Shown piece after piece: positions 22,538 to 30,306 of a DNA stretch of 30,306 nucleotides. Under the pieces are notes generated by a model. It was not told the DNA's origin, did not search any database, and saw only the letters and a program-made list of their open reading frames with translations. The stretch spans positions 1-30,306 of the forward strand of contig CAXXGE010000002.1 of assembly GCA_963677915.2 (NCBI GenBank). Direction: 5' to 3'. Positions within the stretch are counted from its first letter, which is position 1. Each line of letters opens with the position of its first letter. The position numbers and the translations under genes are program-made. The stretch is from G963677915 sp963677915. GTDB lineage: Bacteria; Bacillota; Clostridia; Lachnospirales; Vallitaleaceae.

Positions 22538-24355
22538 ATGGTAATAGCCGGTGTTGATATAGGCAATTCTACAACTGAAATATGTATCGGCCGTATCGAC
22601 GGAAACGGGAACCTTGCTTTCCTATCATCCAGCGAAGTGGCGACGACAGGTACGAAAGGAACCGTAAAAAATATCAAAGGCATCAAGGAGGCACTCAACA
22701 TTGCTCTTGATAATGCGGGAATTAAACAATCAGATCTCAGCTTGGTCCGTTTGAATGAAGCAGCACCGGTCATTGGTGATACTGCAATGGAAACCATTAC
22801 TGAAACGATCATTACAGATTCAACGATGGTCGGACACAATCCTGATACACCTGCAGGACAGGGTGTTGCAGTGGGCATAACCATATCAATAGAAAGACTG
22901 GACGATGTCGATTATGGAAAACCGCTTCTGGTCATGGTGCCAGATACATTCAACTATGAAGAGGCGGCAAGGATACTGAACAGCACATCATGCAATATAG
23001 CAGGCGTCATTTCGCAAAAAGATGAAGCGGTGCTGATCTACAACAGGATGAACAGGAAAGTGCCAATTGTTGATGAGGTAGCGAGGCTGGAAGACCTGCC
23101 TGAAGGGAAAATCGCAGCCATTGAAGTGGCTCTGCCTGGAATGGCGATTCGGACGTTATCCAATCCATATGGACTGGCCAAATTGTTCAACTTGAACGCT
23201 GATGATACAGCTATGGTTATCCCCATAGCCAAAAGCCTTATAGGTAAGAAATCCGCAGTCGTTGTAAAAAGCGTACAAGGCGGTGTGAAGGAAACGAAAA
23301 TCAGAGCCGGCAGACTGTCTATCAGCAAAGCTGGTGCTGGCATACAGCAGGTGGATATCGATAAAGGAGCCGAAGCAATCATGGCGGTGGCGGAGTGTCA
23401 AGGAGCCATCGAGGATGTTTCAGGCGAAAGAGGTACCTATATTGGTGATATGCTGCAGCGTATGAAACAGCAGCTGTCATCTCTGTCGGAGGAATCCGAA
23501 TCGGAACTCACAATAAGGGACATAATGGCAATAGATACTTTCGTTCCGATTGAAGTGAAAGGTGCCCTTGCAGGTGAAACTGCAATGGAAAAAGCTGTGG
23601 CAATCGCAGCTATGGTGAAAGCGGACAAACTCCCTATGAACAAGCTGGCAAAACTCCTTCAGCAGGAGTTGAACGTTGATGTGAAGGTTGCCGGAGTCGA
23701 GGCGGTCATGGCAGTTATAGGTGCGATGACAACGAAAGGCACCAAGTTGCCTTTAGCCATACTCGATCTGGGTGGTGGATCGACAGATGCTGCAATCCTG
23801 GATGAGAACGGTGTCGTCAAATCAATCCATTTAGCTGGTGCAGGTGCTTTTGTAACGATGTTGCTGGATAAGGAACTATGTCTTGAAGACAGGGATATGG
23901 CGGAAGCAATCAAGAGGCATCCTCTTGCAAAAGTCAATTCCCTCTACCATATGACAATGGAAAACGGAGAAGTGGTATTCTTCAAGGAACCGCTTGAACC
24001 GAAGCTGTACGCACGGGTGGTCGTCGTTTCAGCTGATGGATTGATTCCGGTCATGTCGGACCTATCTCTTGAAAGGATGGTTATGACACGGCGGGAAGTT
24101 AAGGACAAGGTATTTGTGGACAATGCAATAAGGGCATTGAAAATGGTTGCATCTGGCAAGGATATCCGGTCGATTCCGAACGTGGTTATGGTAGGCGGTT
24201 CCGCTCTTGACAGCGAGATACCCGAATTGATTCAGGAAGAACTTGCAAACAGTAATATTGTAGCCGGACGTGCTGATATAAGAAGCAGGATGGGACCTAG
24301 AAACGCAGTAGCCACTGGTTTAGTCATGAGCTACCTAAGTGAGGCGTTTAGATGA
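22538..24355 (+). CDS. pduG: Diol dehydratase reactivase, large subunit
   Basis: The ATPase subunit of the chaperone-like factor that releases damaged cobalamin from inactivated diol dehydratase. I start it at ATG 22538 because the protein then begins MVIAGVDIGNSTTE, matching PduG/DdrA starts, with GGTGA just upstream; the ATG at 22517 has no site. It has 605 residues (about 610 in Salmonella). Hsp70-like nucleotide-binding features appear as DIGNSTTE at the start and LAILDLGGGSTDAAI near residue 415. Other conserved parts are METITETIITDSTMVGHNP, IAAIEVALPG, and GPRNAVATGL near the end. It overlaps pduH by four bases (ATGA). Confidence 0.94.
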   Translation: MVIAGVDIGNSTTEICIGRIDGNGNLAFLSSSEVATTGTKGTVKNIKGIKEALNIALDNAGIKQSDLSLVRLNEAAPVIGDTAMETITETIITDSTMVGHNPDTPAGQGVAVGITISIERLDDVDYGKPLLVMVPDTFNYEEAARILNSTSCNIAGVISQKDEAVLIYNRMNRKVPIVDEVARLEDLPEGKIAAIEVALPGMAIRTLSNPYGLAKLFNLNADDTAMVIPIAKSLIGKKSAVVVKSVQGGVKETKIRAGRLSISKAGAGIQQVDIDKGAEAIMAVAECQGAIEDVSGERGTYIGDMLQRMKQQLSSLSEESESELTIRDIMAIDTFVPIEVKGALAGETAMEKAVAIAAMVKADKLPMNKLAKLLQQELNVDVKVAGVEAVMAVIGAMTTKGTKLPLAILDLGGGSTDAAILDENGVVKSIHLAGAGAFVTMLLDKELCLEDRDMAEAIKRHPLAKVNSLYHMTMENGEVVFFKEPLEPKLYARVVVVSADGLIPVMSDLSLERMVMTRREVKDKVFVDNAIRALKMVASGKDIRSIPNVVMVGGSALDSEIPELIQEELANSNIVAGRADIRSRMGPRNAVATGLVMSYLSEAFR

Positions 24356-24675
24356 ATCACTCAAGAACAAGCATCATCATACTGAGCTCTGAAGCAGATA
24401 AACAAATACTTCAAGAGGTACTGACAGGTATTGAAGAAGAAGGGGTGCTTTACGAGCATATAATTATCAATGTCAAAGCCGACATCAGGATTCTTTCTAA
24501 AGAAGCTTCAGAACAATCCAAATTAGGTGCCGGTATCGGCATCAGAGGAGTTGATACTGCAATCTGTTTCAATACGCCGGTCGGCTATCATTATCCTGAA
24601 TTCGGGAATATGAAACCTCGCAGGCTGGCACAGAATGCAGCAAGATATGTAAAGAGCAAACCGTTCATCCTTTAG
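24352..24675 (+). CDS. pduH: Diol dehydratase reactivase, small subunit
   Basis: The beta subunit of the reactivating factor, 107 residues. Its fold resembles the diol dehydratase beta subunit, and the sequence shows the matching motifs LQEVLTGIEEEG, GAGIGIRGVDTAICF and the C-terminal RLAQNAARYVK. The start codon overlaps the pduG stop in ATGA, so the two subunits are translationally coupled. pduO follows after 15 bases with GGAGACAGG before its ATG. Confidence 0.9.
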   Translation: MNHSRTSIIILSSEADKQILQEVLTGIEEEGVLYEHIIINVKADIRILSKEASEQSKLGAGIGIRGVDTAICFNTPVGYHYPEFGNMKPRRLAQNAARYVKSKPFIL

Positions 24676-24690
24676 GAGACAGGTGACAAA

Positions 24691-25668
24691 ATGTACATAT
24701 ACACAAAACAGGGAGACAAGGGAATGACCAATCTATACAACGGTCGGCGCGTACCCAAGTCGGATAAACACATAGAAGTATTGGGGAATATCGACGAACT
24801 ATCGTCAGCTATGGGTTTCGCCAAATCAGAGCTTAAGGATGAGGCATTGAAAGCTGAAGTGACTGGCATACAGCAGAATCTGCAGGATGCCATGTCGATT
24901 GTGGCCGGTGGTGTGTTAGGAGAGAAATCCTACGGCAATGATACGGAATTCCTTGAAAAACGCATGGACATCTATCAGCAGCTTTTCCCGAAACTTGACA
25001 GGTTCGTCATACCAGGTGAATCGACGACGGCTGTTAGATTTGACATGGCAAGGACTATTGCCAGAAGGACGGAACGAAGCCTGAGCGGTCTGAACGACAT
25101 CAATATTAGAAACTCCGGTATCGGCGGTTATTTTAACCGGCTCTCGGACTACCTCTTTACAACAGCCCGAATGATTGCATTCAGGGAGCAGGTAGAAGAA
25201 GCTCTTGGTAAAACGACAGCACCGGCGGTTTTGGCAGGTGACATAAATGGCATAGGTACCCTCAGCTTAACGGAAGCGAAAGCGATTGCCGAAAAAGTGG
25301 AACAGGAAGCTATGAGACTGGGCGTCAATGTAGTCATTTCCCTTGCGAACAAGGATGGAACGCCAATTCTCTGCCATATGATGGATGATGCTTTTCTGAT
25401 CAGCTACGGTCTGGCAAACAAGAAGGCCTATACATCTGCATCCCTGAAAATGCCGACACATGAGCTTAAGAAACTGACACGGGCAGGAGCGGATTTCGCA
25501 GGTCTGGAAGACATGGTGGAAGAGAAAATCGTCACACTGGGAGGCGGCTATCCGATCATCTCCGGAGGAAAGGCCAGAGGCGCTATTGGAGTCAGCGGCA
25601 GCTCGGTTGATAATGATATATATTTGGCAGCCTACGGGGCGGACGCCACAGAAAGGAAAAGCATATGA
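24691..25668 (+). CDS. pduO: PduO-type cobalamin adenosyltransferase fused to a GlcG/HbpS-like domain
   Basis: Makes adenosylcobalamin, the cofactor of the diol dehydratase, from ATP and reduced cobalamin. Two domains are visible in 325 residues. The N-terminal adenosyltransferase has the ATP motif TKQGDKGMTNL at the start, then LGNIDELSSAMG, RTIARRTERSL and NRLSDYLFTTAR. From about residue 190 follows the DUF336/GlcG domain, with LTEAKAIAEKVEQEAM, VVISLANKDGTPI and GGGYPIISGGKARGAIGVSG. This full two-domain form matches enteric PduO. Its presence supports a B12-dependent rather than a glycyl-radical dehydratase pathway. It overlaps pduP by four bases. Confidence 0.93.
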   Translation: MYIYTKQGDKGMTNLYNGRRVPKSDKHIEVLGNIDELSSAMGFAKSELKDEALKAEVTGIQQNLQDAMSIVAGGVLGEKSYGNDTEFLEKRMDIYQQLFPKLDRFVIPGESTTAVRFDMARTIARRTERSLSGLNDINIRNSGIGGYFNRLSDYLFTTARMIAFREQVEEALGKTTAPAVLAGDINGIGTLSLTEAKAIAEKVEQEAMRLGVNVVISLANKDGTPILCHMMDDAFLISYGLANKKAYTSASLKMPTHELKKLTRAGADFAGLEDMVEEKIVTLGGGYPIISGGKARGAIGVSGSSVDNDIYLAAYGADATERKSI

Positions 25669-27107
25669 ACGAACAGGAATTACAGTCACTCGTTGCAAAG
25701 GTCGTCAGTGAGATATCCGGAAAGTCTACAGCGGTGAAAGGCAGAAAAACAGCCGGTGTAACAGCTGCTATGCCTGTAATCAATACCGGAAAAGGTGTCT
25801 TTGATGACATGGAGGATGCTATTGTTGCTGCAAAAGAGGCACAAAGAAAACTAAGAATGATGCCGAATGAATTCCGTGATCAGATTATTGACCGCATTAG
25901 GGAAAAGATCAAGGATAATCTTGAAACACTCGCTCAGATGGGTGTGGCAGAAACGGGTATGGGCAAAGTTGGACACAAGATGCTGAAACATCAGCTGGTC
26001 GCTGACAAGACGCCTGGTACCGAGTGTATTTCTCCTGAGGTCTTTACAGGAGACCAGGGACTTACACTTATTGAAAGAGGAACATGGGGTGTCATCGGAG
26101 CAATCACACCATCGACAAACCCAAGTGAAACAATATTCTGCAACACAATCGGAATGATTGCTGCAGGAAACACAGTTGTATTCAACCCGCACCCCAATGC
26201 AGCCAACGTATCCAATTTCGCAGTACAGCTGATTAATGAAGCTGCAGTCGAATGCGGGGCTTTTGAAAACCTTGCCTGCTCAATAAAATCACCAACACTT
26301 GAGTCCGGGGATATCATGTTCAAGCATCCGGATGTACCACTGCTTGTTGCAACTGGCGGACCTGGCGTTGTCAAGGCGGTGCTTAGTTCGGGAAAACGTG
26401 GCATTGCAGCCGGAGCAGGAAATCCGCCGGTACTTGTCGATGAAACGGCAAATATAAAGAAGGCTGCGGAAGACATTGTCAATGGAGCATCTTTCGACAA
26501 CAATCTGCCTTGTATAGCTGAAAAGGAAGTAATTGTCGTCGATCAAGTCGCAGACCAGCTCATCTCAGAAATGGTCAATAACAATGACTGTTTTTATCTT
26601 TCTCTTGAACTTGCAGACAGGCTGGCCAAGGAAGTACTTGTAGAGAAAAACGGCAACCATGTGGTCAACAGGAAATGGGTCGGAAGAGATGCATGGAAGA
26701 TTCTTGAATCCATCGACATCCATGTAGAGGAAAGCATCCGTTGCATAATCTTTGAAGGCCCGAAAGACCATCTGCTCATCAAGGAAGAGCTGATGATGCC
26801 GATACTTGGAATCGTAAGAGTCAAGGATCTGGATGAAGGCATCGAGGCGGCAGTGGAACTGGAAGGCGGCAACAGACACTCTGCACATATGCATTCACTA
26901 AATATAGATAACCTCACAAAGTTTGCAAAAGCAGTTGATACGGCGATATTTGTCAAAAATGCTCCTTCCTATGCCGGCATCGGATTTGGAGGAGAAGGCT
27001 TCACGACATTTACAATCGCAAGCAAGACAGGTGAAGGCCTGACAAATGCCAACTCATTTACTAAAGCTCGCCGATGCGTCATGGCGGACTTCTTGTATAT
27101 AAGATAA
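25665..27107 (+). CDS. pduP: CoA-acylating propionaldehyde dehydrogenase with N-terminal encapsulation peptide
   Basis: Converts propionaldehyde, CoA and NAD to propionyl-CoA and NADH inside the shell. It has 480 residues. Residues 1-18 (ELQSLVAKVVSEI) form an amphipathic helix like the experimentally known PduP targeting peptide, then a basic linker leads to the aldehyde dehydrogenase domain at about residue 45. Landmarks are GVIGAITPSTNP near residue 143, VVFNPHPNA, VATGGPGVV, GAGNPPVLVDE and the catalytic Cys283 in NNLPCIAEKE. The acylating type is shown by the short length and these motifs. Its ATG overlaps the pduO stop. Confidence 0.94.
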   Translation: MNEQELQSLVAKVVSEISGKSTAVKGRKTAGVTAAMPVINTGKGVFDDMEDAIVAAKEAQRKLRMMPNEFRDQIIDRIREKIKDNLETLAQMGVAETGMGKVGHKMLKHQLVADKTPGTECISPEVFTGDQGLTLIERGTWGVIGAITPSTNPSETIFCNTIGMIAAGNTVVFNPHPNAANVSNFAVQLINEAAVECGAFENLACSIKSPTLESGDIMFKHPDVPLLVATGGPGVVKAVLSSGKRGIAAGAGNPPVLVDETANIKKAAEDIVNGASFDNNLPCIAEKEVIVVDQVADQLISEMVNNNDCFYLSLELADRLAKEVLVEKNGNHVVNRKWVGRDAWKILESIDIHVEESIRCIIFEGPKDHLLIKEELMMPILGIVRVKDLDEGIEAAVELEGGNRHSAHMHSLNIDNLTKFAKAVDTAIFVKNAPSYAGIGFGGEGFTTFTIASKTGEGLTNANSFTKARRCVMADFLYIR

Positions 27108-27123
27108 CCACAGGAGGAAAAAG

Positions 27124-28329
27124 ATGGATATCAATCAAATAGACATTCAATCGATCGTATCAAAAGTGATAGAGACCCTGAACGATCCAGGGCAAAGCAG
27201 CTGCGTTAAGACAACTGTCGGACCAGTACCGAAAACGGCCAAAGCAGCGGTGCTGACAGCAAAAGAGAAAATCGAGGTCAAGACATTCGAAATCCCGGAA
27301 ATCAACGAGGATGAAGTGCTCGTCAAGATCGAAGGCTGCGGTGTCTGCGGAACCGACGTCCATGAATACAAAAATGATCCATTCGGCTTGATTCCTGTGG
27401 TCCTCGGACATGAAGGAACAGGTATCATCGTAAAGATCGGGAACAATGTAAAACAGGATATGCTCGGACAGTCCCTTGCTGTTGGTGATAAGATCGTTAC
27501 TAGTGTGACGCTGAGCGGCAAAGATGAATTCACGGTCATGAAGCCTGAAAGAGCGAATCTCAGTGACGGCGCAACTGTTTACGGTCTGCTTCCAGACGAC
27601 AAGTATCACCTCAACGGCTGGTTTGGAGAATACATTGTACTTAGAAAAGATTCGAGTATTTTCAAGGTCAACGACATGAGCCTGAAACAAAGATTGTTAA
27701 TCGAACCGGCCGCTGTTACAGTCCATGCCGTGGAAAGAGCCAAGTCGACAGGCCTGCTTAAGTTCAACAGCTATGTACTTGTCCAAGGTTGCGGTCCGAT
27801 CGGACTGATGCTCCTTTCTGTACTGAGGACGATGGGTATCGAAAACATCATCGCTGTGGACGGAGATAAGCAAAGACTGAATATGGCAGCACGCCTCGGT
27901 GCAAAATATACATTCAATTTCACGGCATTCGATTCTTTTGAAGCCATGGTGGAAAAGATAAAGGAAGTTTCAAGCGGCGGAGCTGATTTCGCATTCCAAT
28001 GTACAGGATCCCCTAAAGCGGCAAGCTCAATTTACAAGCTCATCAGAAGAGGTGGCGGCCTTTGCGAAGTCGGATTCTTCGTTGATAACGGCGATGCAGT
28101 TATCAACCCACACTTCGATCTTTGCAACAAGGAAATCACACTTGTAGGATCCTGGGTCTATACATTTGCAGATTATGCGACAACATTGGACTTCCTCCGC
28201 AGAGCGATAGCAATCGGCTTGCCTGTAGAAGAACTGGTCACACATGAATTCGCGCTTGATGACCTGAATGAGGCCATGGCAGTCAACATGAAGCTTGAAG
28301 GCATTAAAGTTGCACTTGTCAACAAATAG
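27124..28329 (+). CDS. Zinc-type (MDR) alcohol dehydrogenase with N-terminal encapsulation-type peptide
   Basis: A medium-chain dehydrogenase, 401 residues. The catalytic zinc ligands are recognisable as Cys75 (GVCGTDVHEY), His96-Glu97 (GHEGTG) and Glu194 (LIEPAAV). The nucleotide site reads GCGPIG at 222-227, with an acidic residue after the next strand (VDGD) favouring NAD. The four-cysteine structural zinc loop usual in this family is not seen. The catalytic domain starts only near residue 41; residues 5-20 (QIDIQSIVSKVIETLN) look like an encapsulation helix. It occupies the role that the iron-dependent PduQ fills in enteric operons. Candidate reactions are lactaldehyde to 1,2-propanediol or propionaldehyde to 1-propanol. 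AGGAGGAAA upstream fixes ATG 27124. Confidence 0.88.
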   Translation: MDINQIDIQSIVSKVIETLNDPGQSSCVKTTVGPVPKTAKAAVLTAKEKIEVKTFEIPEINEDEVLVKIEGCGVCGTDVHEYKNDPFGLIPVVLGHEGTGIIVKIGNNVKQDMLGQSLAVGDKIVTSVTLSGKDEFTVMKPERANLSDGATVYGLLPDDKYHLNGWFGEYIVLRKDSSIFKVNDMSLKQRLLIEPAAVTVHAVERAKSTGLLKFNSYVLVQGCGPIGLMLLSVLRTMGIENIIAVDGDKQRLNMAARLGAKYTFNFTAFDSFEAMVEKIKEVSSGGADFAFQCTGSPKAASSIYKLIRRGGGLCEVGFFVDNGDAVINPHFDLCNKEITLVGSWVYTFADYATTLDFLRRAIAIGLPVEELVTHEFALDDLNEAMAVNMKLEGIKVALVNK

Positions 28330-28340
28330 AGAGGTAGCCT

Positions 28341-28646
28341 ATGACTAACGCACTAGGACTGATCGAGGTCTATGGCATGGCGACAGCCTACTACGCGGCA
28401 GACGCAGCGTGCAAGGCGGCCAACGTGACCATCGAAGCCTTTGACAGGAACAAACCTCCGAATGGAGACGCAATGCCTGTCCCTCTGATCATTATGATCA
28501 AGCTTAGGGGTTCGGTAGCCGATATCGAGGCGGCGGTAGATGCAGCAGCGAATGCGGCTGACCAGATAGCAGGGTACCAGACGAAATATGTTATCCCGAA
28601 TCCATCTCCGGAAATGGAGAATTTCCTGAAAATCAGCTGTTTATAA
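28341..28646 (+). CDS. BMC-H shell protein with enlarged pore loop
   Basis: A single-domain bacterial microcompartment shell protein, 101 residues, expected to form flat hexamers. The BMC fold is clear from GLIEVYGMATAYYAADAACKAANV at the start, then VADIEAAVDAAANAAD. Compared with the PduA-like paralogue at 28688 it has eight extra residues exactly where the central pore loop lies (DRNKPPNGDAMPVP, residues 35-48, in place of EKIGSG). The C-terminus ends ISCL. GAGGT upstream serves ATG 28341, 11 bases after the dehydrogenase stop. I cannot match it to a named pdu shell gene. Confidence 0.85.
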   Translation: MTNALGLIEVYGMATAYYAADAACKAANVTIEAFDRNKPPNGDAMPVPLIIMIKLRGSVADIEAAVDAAANAADQIAGYQTKYVIPNPSPEMENFLKISCL

Positions 28647-28687
28647 GTCAACATTTCAATTTTCAATAAATATTAGGAGGTAAAGTT

Positions 28688-28966
28688 ATGCAAGAAGCAT
28701 TAGGTATGGTGGAAACAAGAGGTCTTGTAGCATCGGTCGAAGCGGCAGACGCAATGGTTAAGGCGGCAGACGTTACACTAGTAGGAACGGAAAAAATCGG
28801 TTCCGGACTCGTAACAGTCATGGTCCGTGGCGACGTAGGCGCAGTCAAAGCTGCTACAGAAGTAGGCGCAGCAGCTGCAGCGAATCTTGGTGAGCTCGTT
28901 GCCGTTCATGTCATCCCACGCCCGCATGTCGACGTGGAAAAAATCCTTCCAAAACTTACGAAGTAA
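28688..28966 (+). CDS. BMC-H shell protein, PduA/PduJ type
   Basis: A canonical hexameric shell protein, 92 residues. It begins QEALGMVETRGLVASVEAAD and has the standard pore loop KIGSG at residues 36-40, GDVGAVKAATEVGAAAA and the VIPRPHVDVEKILPK ending. These match PduA and PduJ; the two cannot be told apart here, so I give no symbol. AGGAGGTAA at 28675 gives a very strong start, fitting the high dosage needed for the main facet protein. It is closely similar to the last shell gene at 29331. Confidence 0.92.
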   Translation: MQEALGMVETRGLVASVEAADAMVKAADVTLVGTEKIGSGLVTVMVRGDVGAVKAATEVGAAAAANLGELVAVHVIPRPHVDVEKILPKLTK

Positions 28967-28984
28967 GATTAGAAGGGAGCCGGC

Positions 28985-29275
28985 ATGAGCGCAATCGGAA
29001 TTATCGAGGTAAGCGGCATGGCAGCGGCTGTCGAAGCGACGGACGCCATGCTGAAAGTGGCTGACGTTAAAGTCATCACTTGGGAAAAGAAGCTCGGCGG
29101 CCGTTTGGTGAGTATCGTTGTACAGGGGGATGTTTCCTCTGTACACGAAGCCATCAACCACGCCGAAACGACTGCGAACAGGATAACGAAAGCAGTCGCC
29201 AAAGCATTTGTCAATAATCCGCATGAAGAAGTCATGAGGGTAGCACAGGAAAGTGCGGTGAAATATGGAATCTAA
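28985..29275 (+). CDS. BMC-H shell protein, divergent (EutK/PduK-like BMC domain)
   Basis: A third single-domain shell protein, 96 residues. It has the start GIIEVSGMAAAVEATDAML, a modified pore loop KKLGGR in place of KIGSG, and RLVSIVVQGDVSSVHEAI. The charged C-terminus (PHEEVMRVAQESAVKYGI) lacks the RPH motif of the PduA type. The domain looks closer to the BMC parts of EutK or PduK than to PduA, but the C-terminal extra domain of those proteins is absent. Start at ATG 28985 with AGGGAG just upstream. The gene end overlaps the upstream possible start of the next frame. Confidence 0.85.
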   Translation: MSAIGIIEVSGMAAAVEATDAMLKVADVKVITWEKKLGGRLVSIVVQGDVSSVHEAINHAETTANRITKAVAKAFVNNPHEEVMRVAQESAVKYGI

Positions 29276-29330
29276 AACAACGAAACAACCTATAGAATCT
29301 AAAAAAGCGGAAATCAAGGAGGAAATAATA

Positions 29331-29606
29331 ATGGTACAAAAAGCATTGGGAATGATTGAAACTAGAGGACTTGTCGCGGTAACAGAAGCAGCTGACGCTA
29401 TGCTAAAAGCTGCAAACGTCGAACTTGTTGGAACTGAAAAAATCGGATCCGGTCTTGTAACTGTATTGGTCAGTGGCGATGTAGGCGCTGTTAAAGCTGC
29501 TGTAGAAGCAGGCGCAGCTGTTGCTTCAAGACTTGGTGAAGTTGTCGCTACTCACGTTATTCCACGTCCACACAGTGATGTAACTAAAATCCTGCCGAAG
29601 CTGTAA
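29331..29606 (+). CDS. BMC-H shell protein, PduA/PduJ type, second copy
   Basis: A canonical hexamer-forming shell protein, 91 residues from ATG 29331. I prefer this start because AAGGAGG at 29316-29322 lies eight bases upstream and the protein then begins exactly like PduA (VQKALGMIETRGL). The frame is open back to an ATG at 29265 inside the previous gene, which would add a 22-residue charged leader (many Lys and Glu). The pore loop is KIGSG and the end is VIPRPHSDVTKILPKL. It differs from the copy at 28688 mainly by conservative changes and a more AT-rich codon choice. Confidence 0.9.
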   Translation: MVQKALGMIETRGLVAVTEAADAMLKAANVELVGTEKIGSGLVTVLVSGDVGAVKAAVEAGAAVASRLGEVVATHVIPRPHSDVTKILPKL

Positions 29607-29636
29607 TTCATCTGAAGTCGAAAGGTCGAGGTAAAC

Positions 29637-30306
29637 ATGTCAGTATCAACAATGTCTCTAGAGGCAATCATCAAGGAAGCGGTCGAGAGGGAGCTTGGAA
29701 AGAGTCAAGCACCAGCATCGATCCGCAGCAATAGGGAAGATCTGGCAGTGCCCATCGGCATCTCAGCAAGGCATGTCCATGTCACAAGGGAGCACCTGGA
29801 TATCCTTTTCGGTAAAGGCCATCAGCTCAAAGTGAAGAAAGAGCTGATGGGCGGCCAGTTTGCAGCCGAGGAACGTGTGACGATTGTAGGAACCAATCTG
29901 CGTGTCATTGAAAATGTCCGCATTCTTGGACCTGAAAGAAAACGGACTCAAGTTGAGGTGTCGAAAACGGATGCCAGGAAGCTTGGCCTGAATGCACCAA
30001 TCCGCGAAAGCGGCGATGTTGCAGGTTCAATGCCTATAACACTGGTTGGGCCTAACGGCGCAATCAGACTGGATGAAGGGTGCATCGTGGCACAGCGCCA
30101 TATACACATGAATCCCAAGGATGCCGAAAGATTCGGCGTCAAGGACAAACAGATTGTAACTGTAAAAACCGGTGAAGGTGTCAGAAAAGGTGCACTGAGC
30201 AATGTTCTGGTGCGCGTAGACGACAGCTACAGGCTCGAAATGCACATCGATACCGATGAGGCGAACGGTCTCGGAATCACACCAAAAGATACGGTTACAA
30301 TCCTCA
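29637..30306 (+). CDS. pduL: Phosphate propanoyltransferase PduL (3' end cut by window)
   Basis: Converts propionyl-CoA and phosphate to propionyl-phosphate and recycles CoA inside the shell. The visible 223 residues cover nearly the whole enzyme. Residues 7-20 (SLEAIIKEAVEREL) form an N-terminal amphipathic helix of the encapsulation type. Both metal-binding halves are seen: SARHVHV with GQFAAEERVTIVG, then QVEVSKTDAR, SGDVAGS, AQRHIHMNPKDAERFGV and LEMHIDTDEANG. The ATG at 29637 follows GAGGTAAAC, 30 bases after the last shell gene. The frame is open at the window end with only a few codons likely missing. Confidence 0.94.
   Translation, partial: MSVSTMSLEAIIKEAVERELGKSQAPASIRSNREDLAVPIGISARHVHVTREHLDILFGKGHQLKVKKELMGGQFAAEERVTIVGTNLRVIENVRILGPERKRTQVEVSKTDARKLGLNAPIRESGDVAGSMPITLVGPNGAIRLDEGCIVAQRHIHMNPKDAERFGVKDKQIVTVKTGEGVRKGALSNVLVRVDDSYRLEMHIDTDEANGLGITPKDTVTIL

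Overview
The window looks like the chromosome of an anaerobic or facultative low- to mid-GC Gram-positive bacterium (Firmicutes). The evidence is strong AGGAGG-type ribosome binding sites, sigma-A-like promoters (TTGACA, 17 bp, TATGAT or TAATAT), lipoprotein substrate-binding proteins, tightly packed operons and some TTG/ATG start ambiguity. I cannot name the species. Every gene I can support is on the + strand. Both window edges cut genes: an unidentified 3' gene end at the left and pduL at the right.

Region by region: (1) 1-5430 holds a sugar ABC transporter operon, with a RhaS/LsrB-type lipoprotein, two permeases, a DeoR-family regulator and a tandem ATPase whose second half has lost its catalytic residues, ending in a terminator. 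(2) 5492-10465 has a good promoter followed by a second, canonical RhaS-type ABC transporter (ATPase, two permeases, lipoprotein) and a terminator. (3) 10582-13653 is rhaM-rhaB-rhaA: L-rhamnose mutarotase, rhamnulokinase and rhamnose isomerase. (4) 13679-17728 is a nested transposon: an IS66-family element with 14-bp ends and a perfect 8-bp target duplication. Its transposase gene is split by an ISL3-family element that carries its own perfect 8-bp duplication. (5) 17732-18850 holds the displaced hairpin terminator of the rha genes, a promoter, an AraC-family regulator and its terminator. (6) 18867-30306 has a strong promoter with two exact 14-bp direct repeats. It drives a microcompartment operon: class II aldolase, B12-dependent diol dehydratase (pduCDE), reactivase (pduGH), cobalamin adenosyltransferase (pduO), CoA-acylating aldehyde dehydrogenase (pduP), a zinc-type alcohol dehydrogenase, four hexameric shell proteins and pduL.

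How it fits together: rhamnose is imported, isomerised and phosphorylated in the cytosol, and the aldolase cleaves rhamnulose-1-phosphate to DHAP and L-lactaldehyde. The aldolase carries a C-terminal amphipathic tail, and the alcohol dehydrogenase, PduD, PduP and PduL carry N-terminal ones. All resemble encapsulation peptides. This suggests the aldolase step itself lies inside the shell. Lactaldehyde could then be reduced to 1,2-propanediol by the alcohol dehydrogenase using the NADH made by PduP, giving a redox-closed rhamnose-to-propionyl-phosphate compartment. That combination (aldolase plus B12-dependent dehydratase plus a medium-chain dehydrogenase) is the most interesting system in the window. 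No BMC-P or trimeric shell gene, PduQ-type iron alcohol dehydrogenase or propionate kinase is visible before the right edge. I saw no tRNA, rRNA, CRISPR array or recognisable cobalamin riboswitch.
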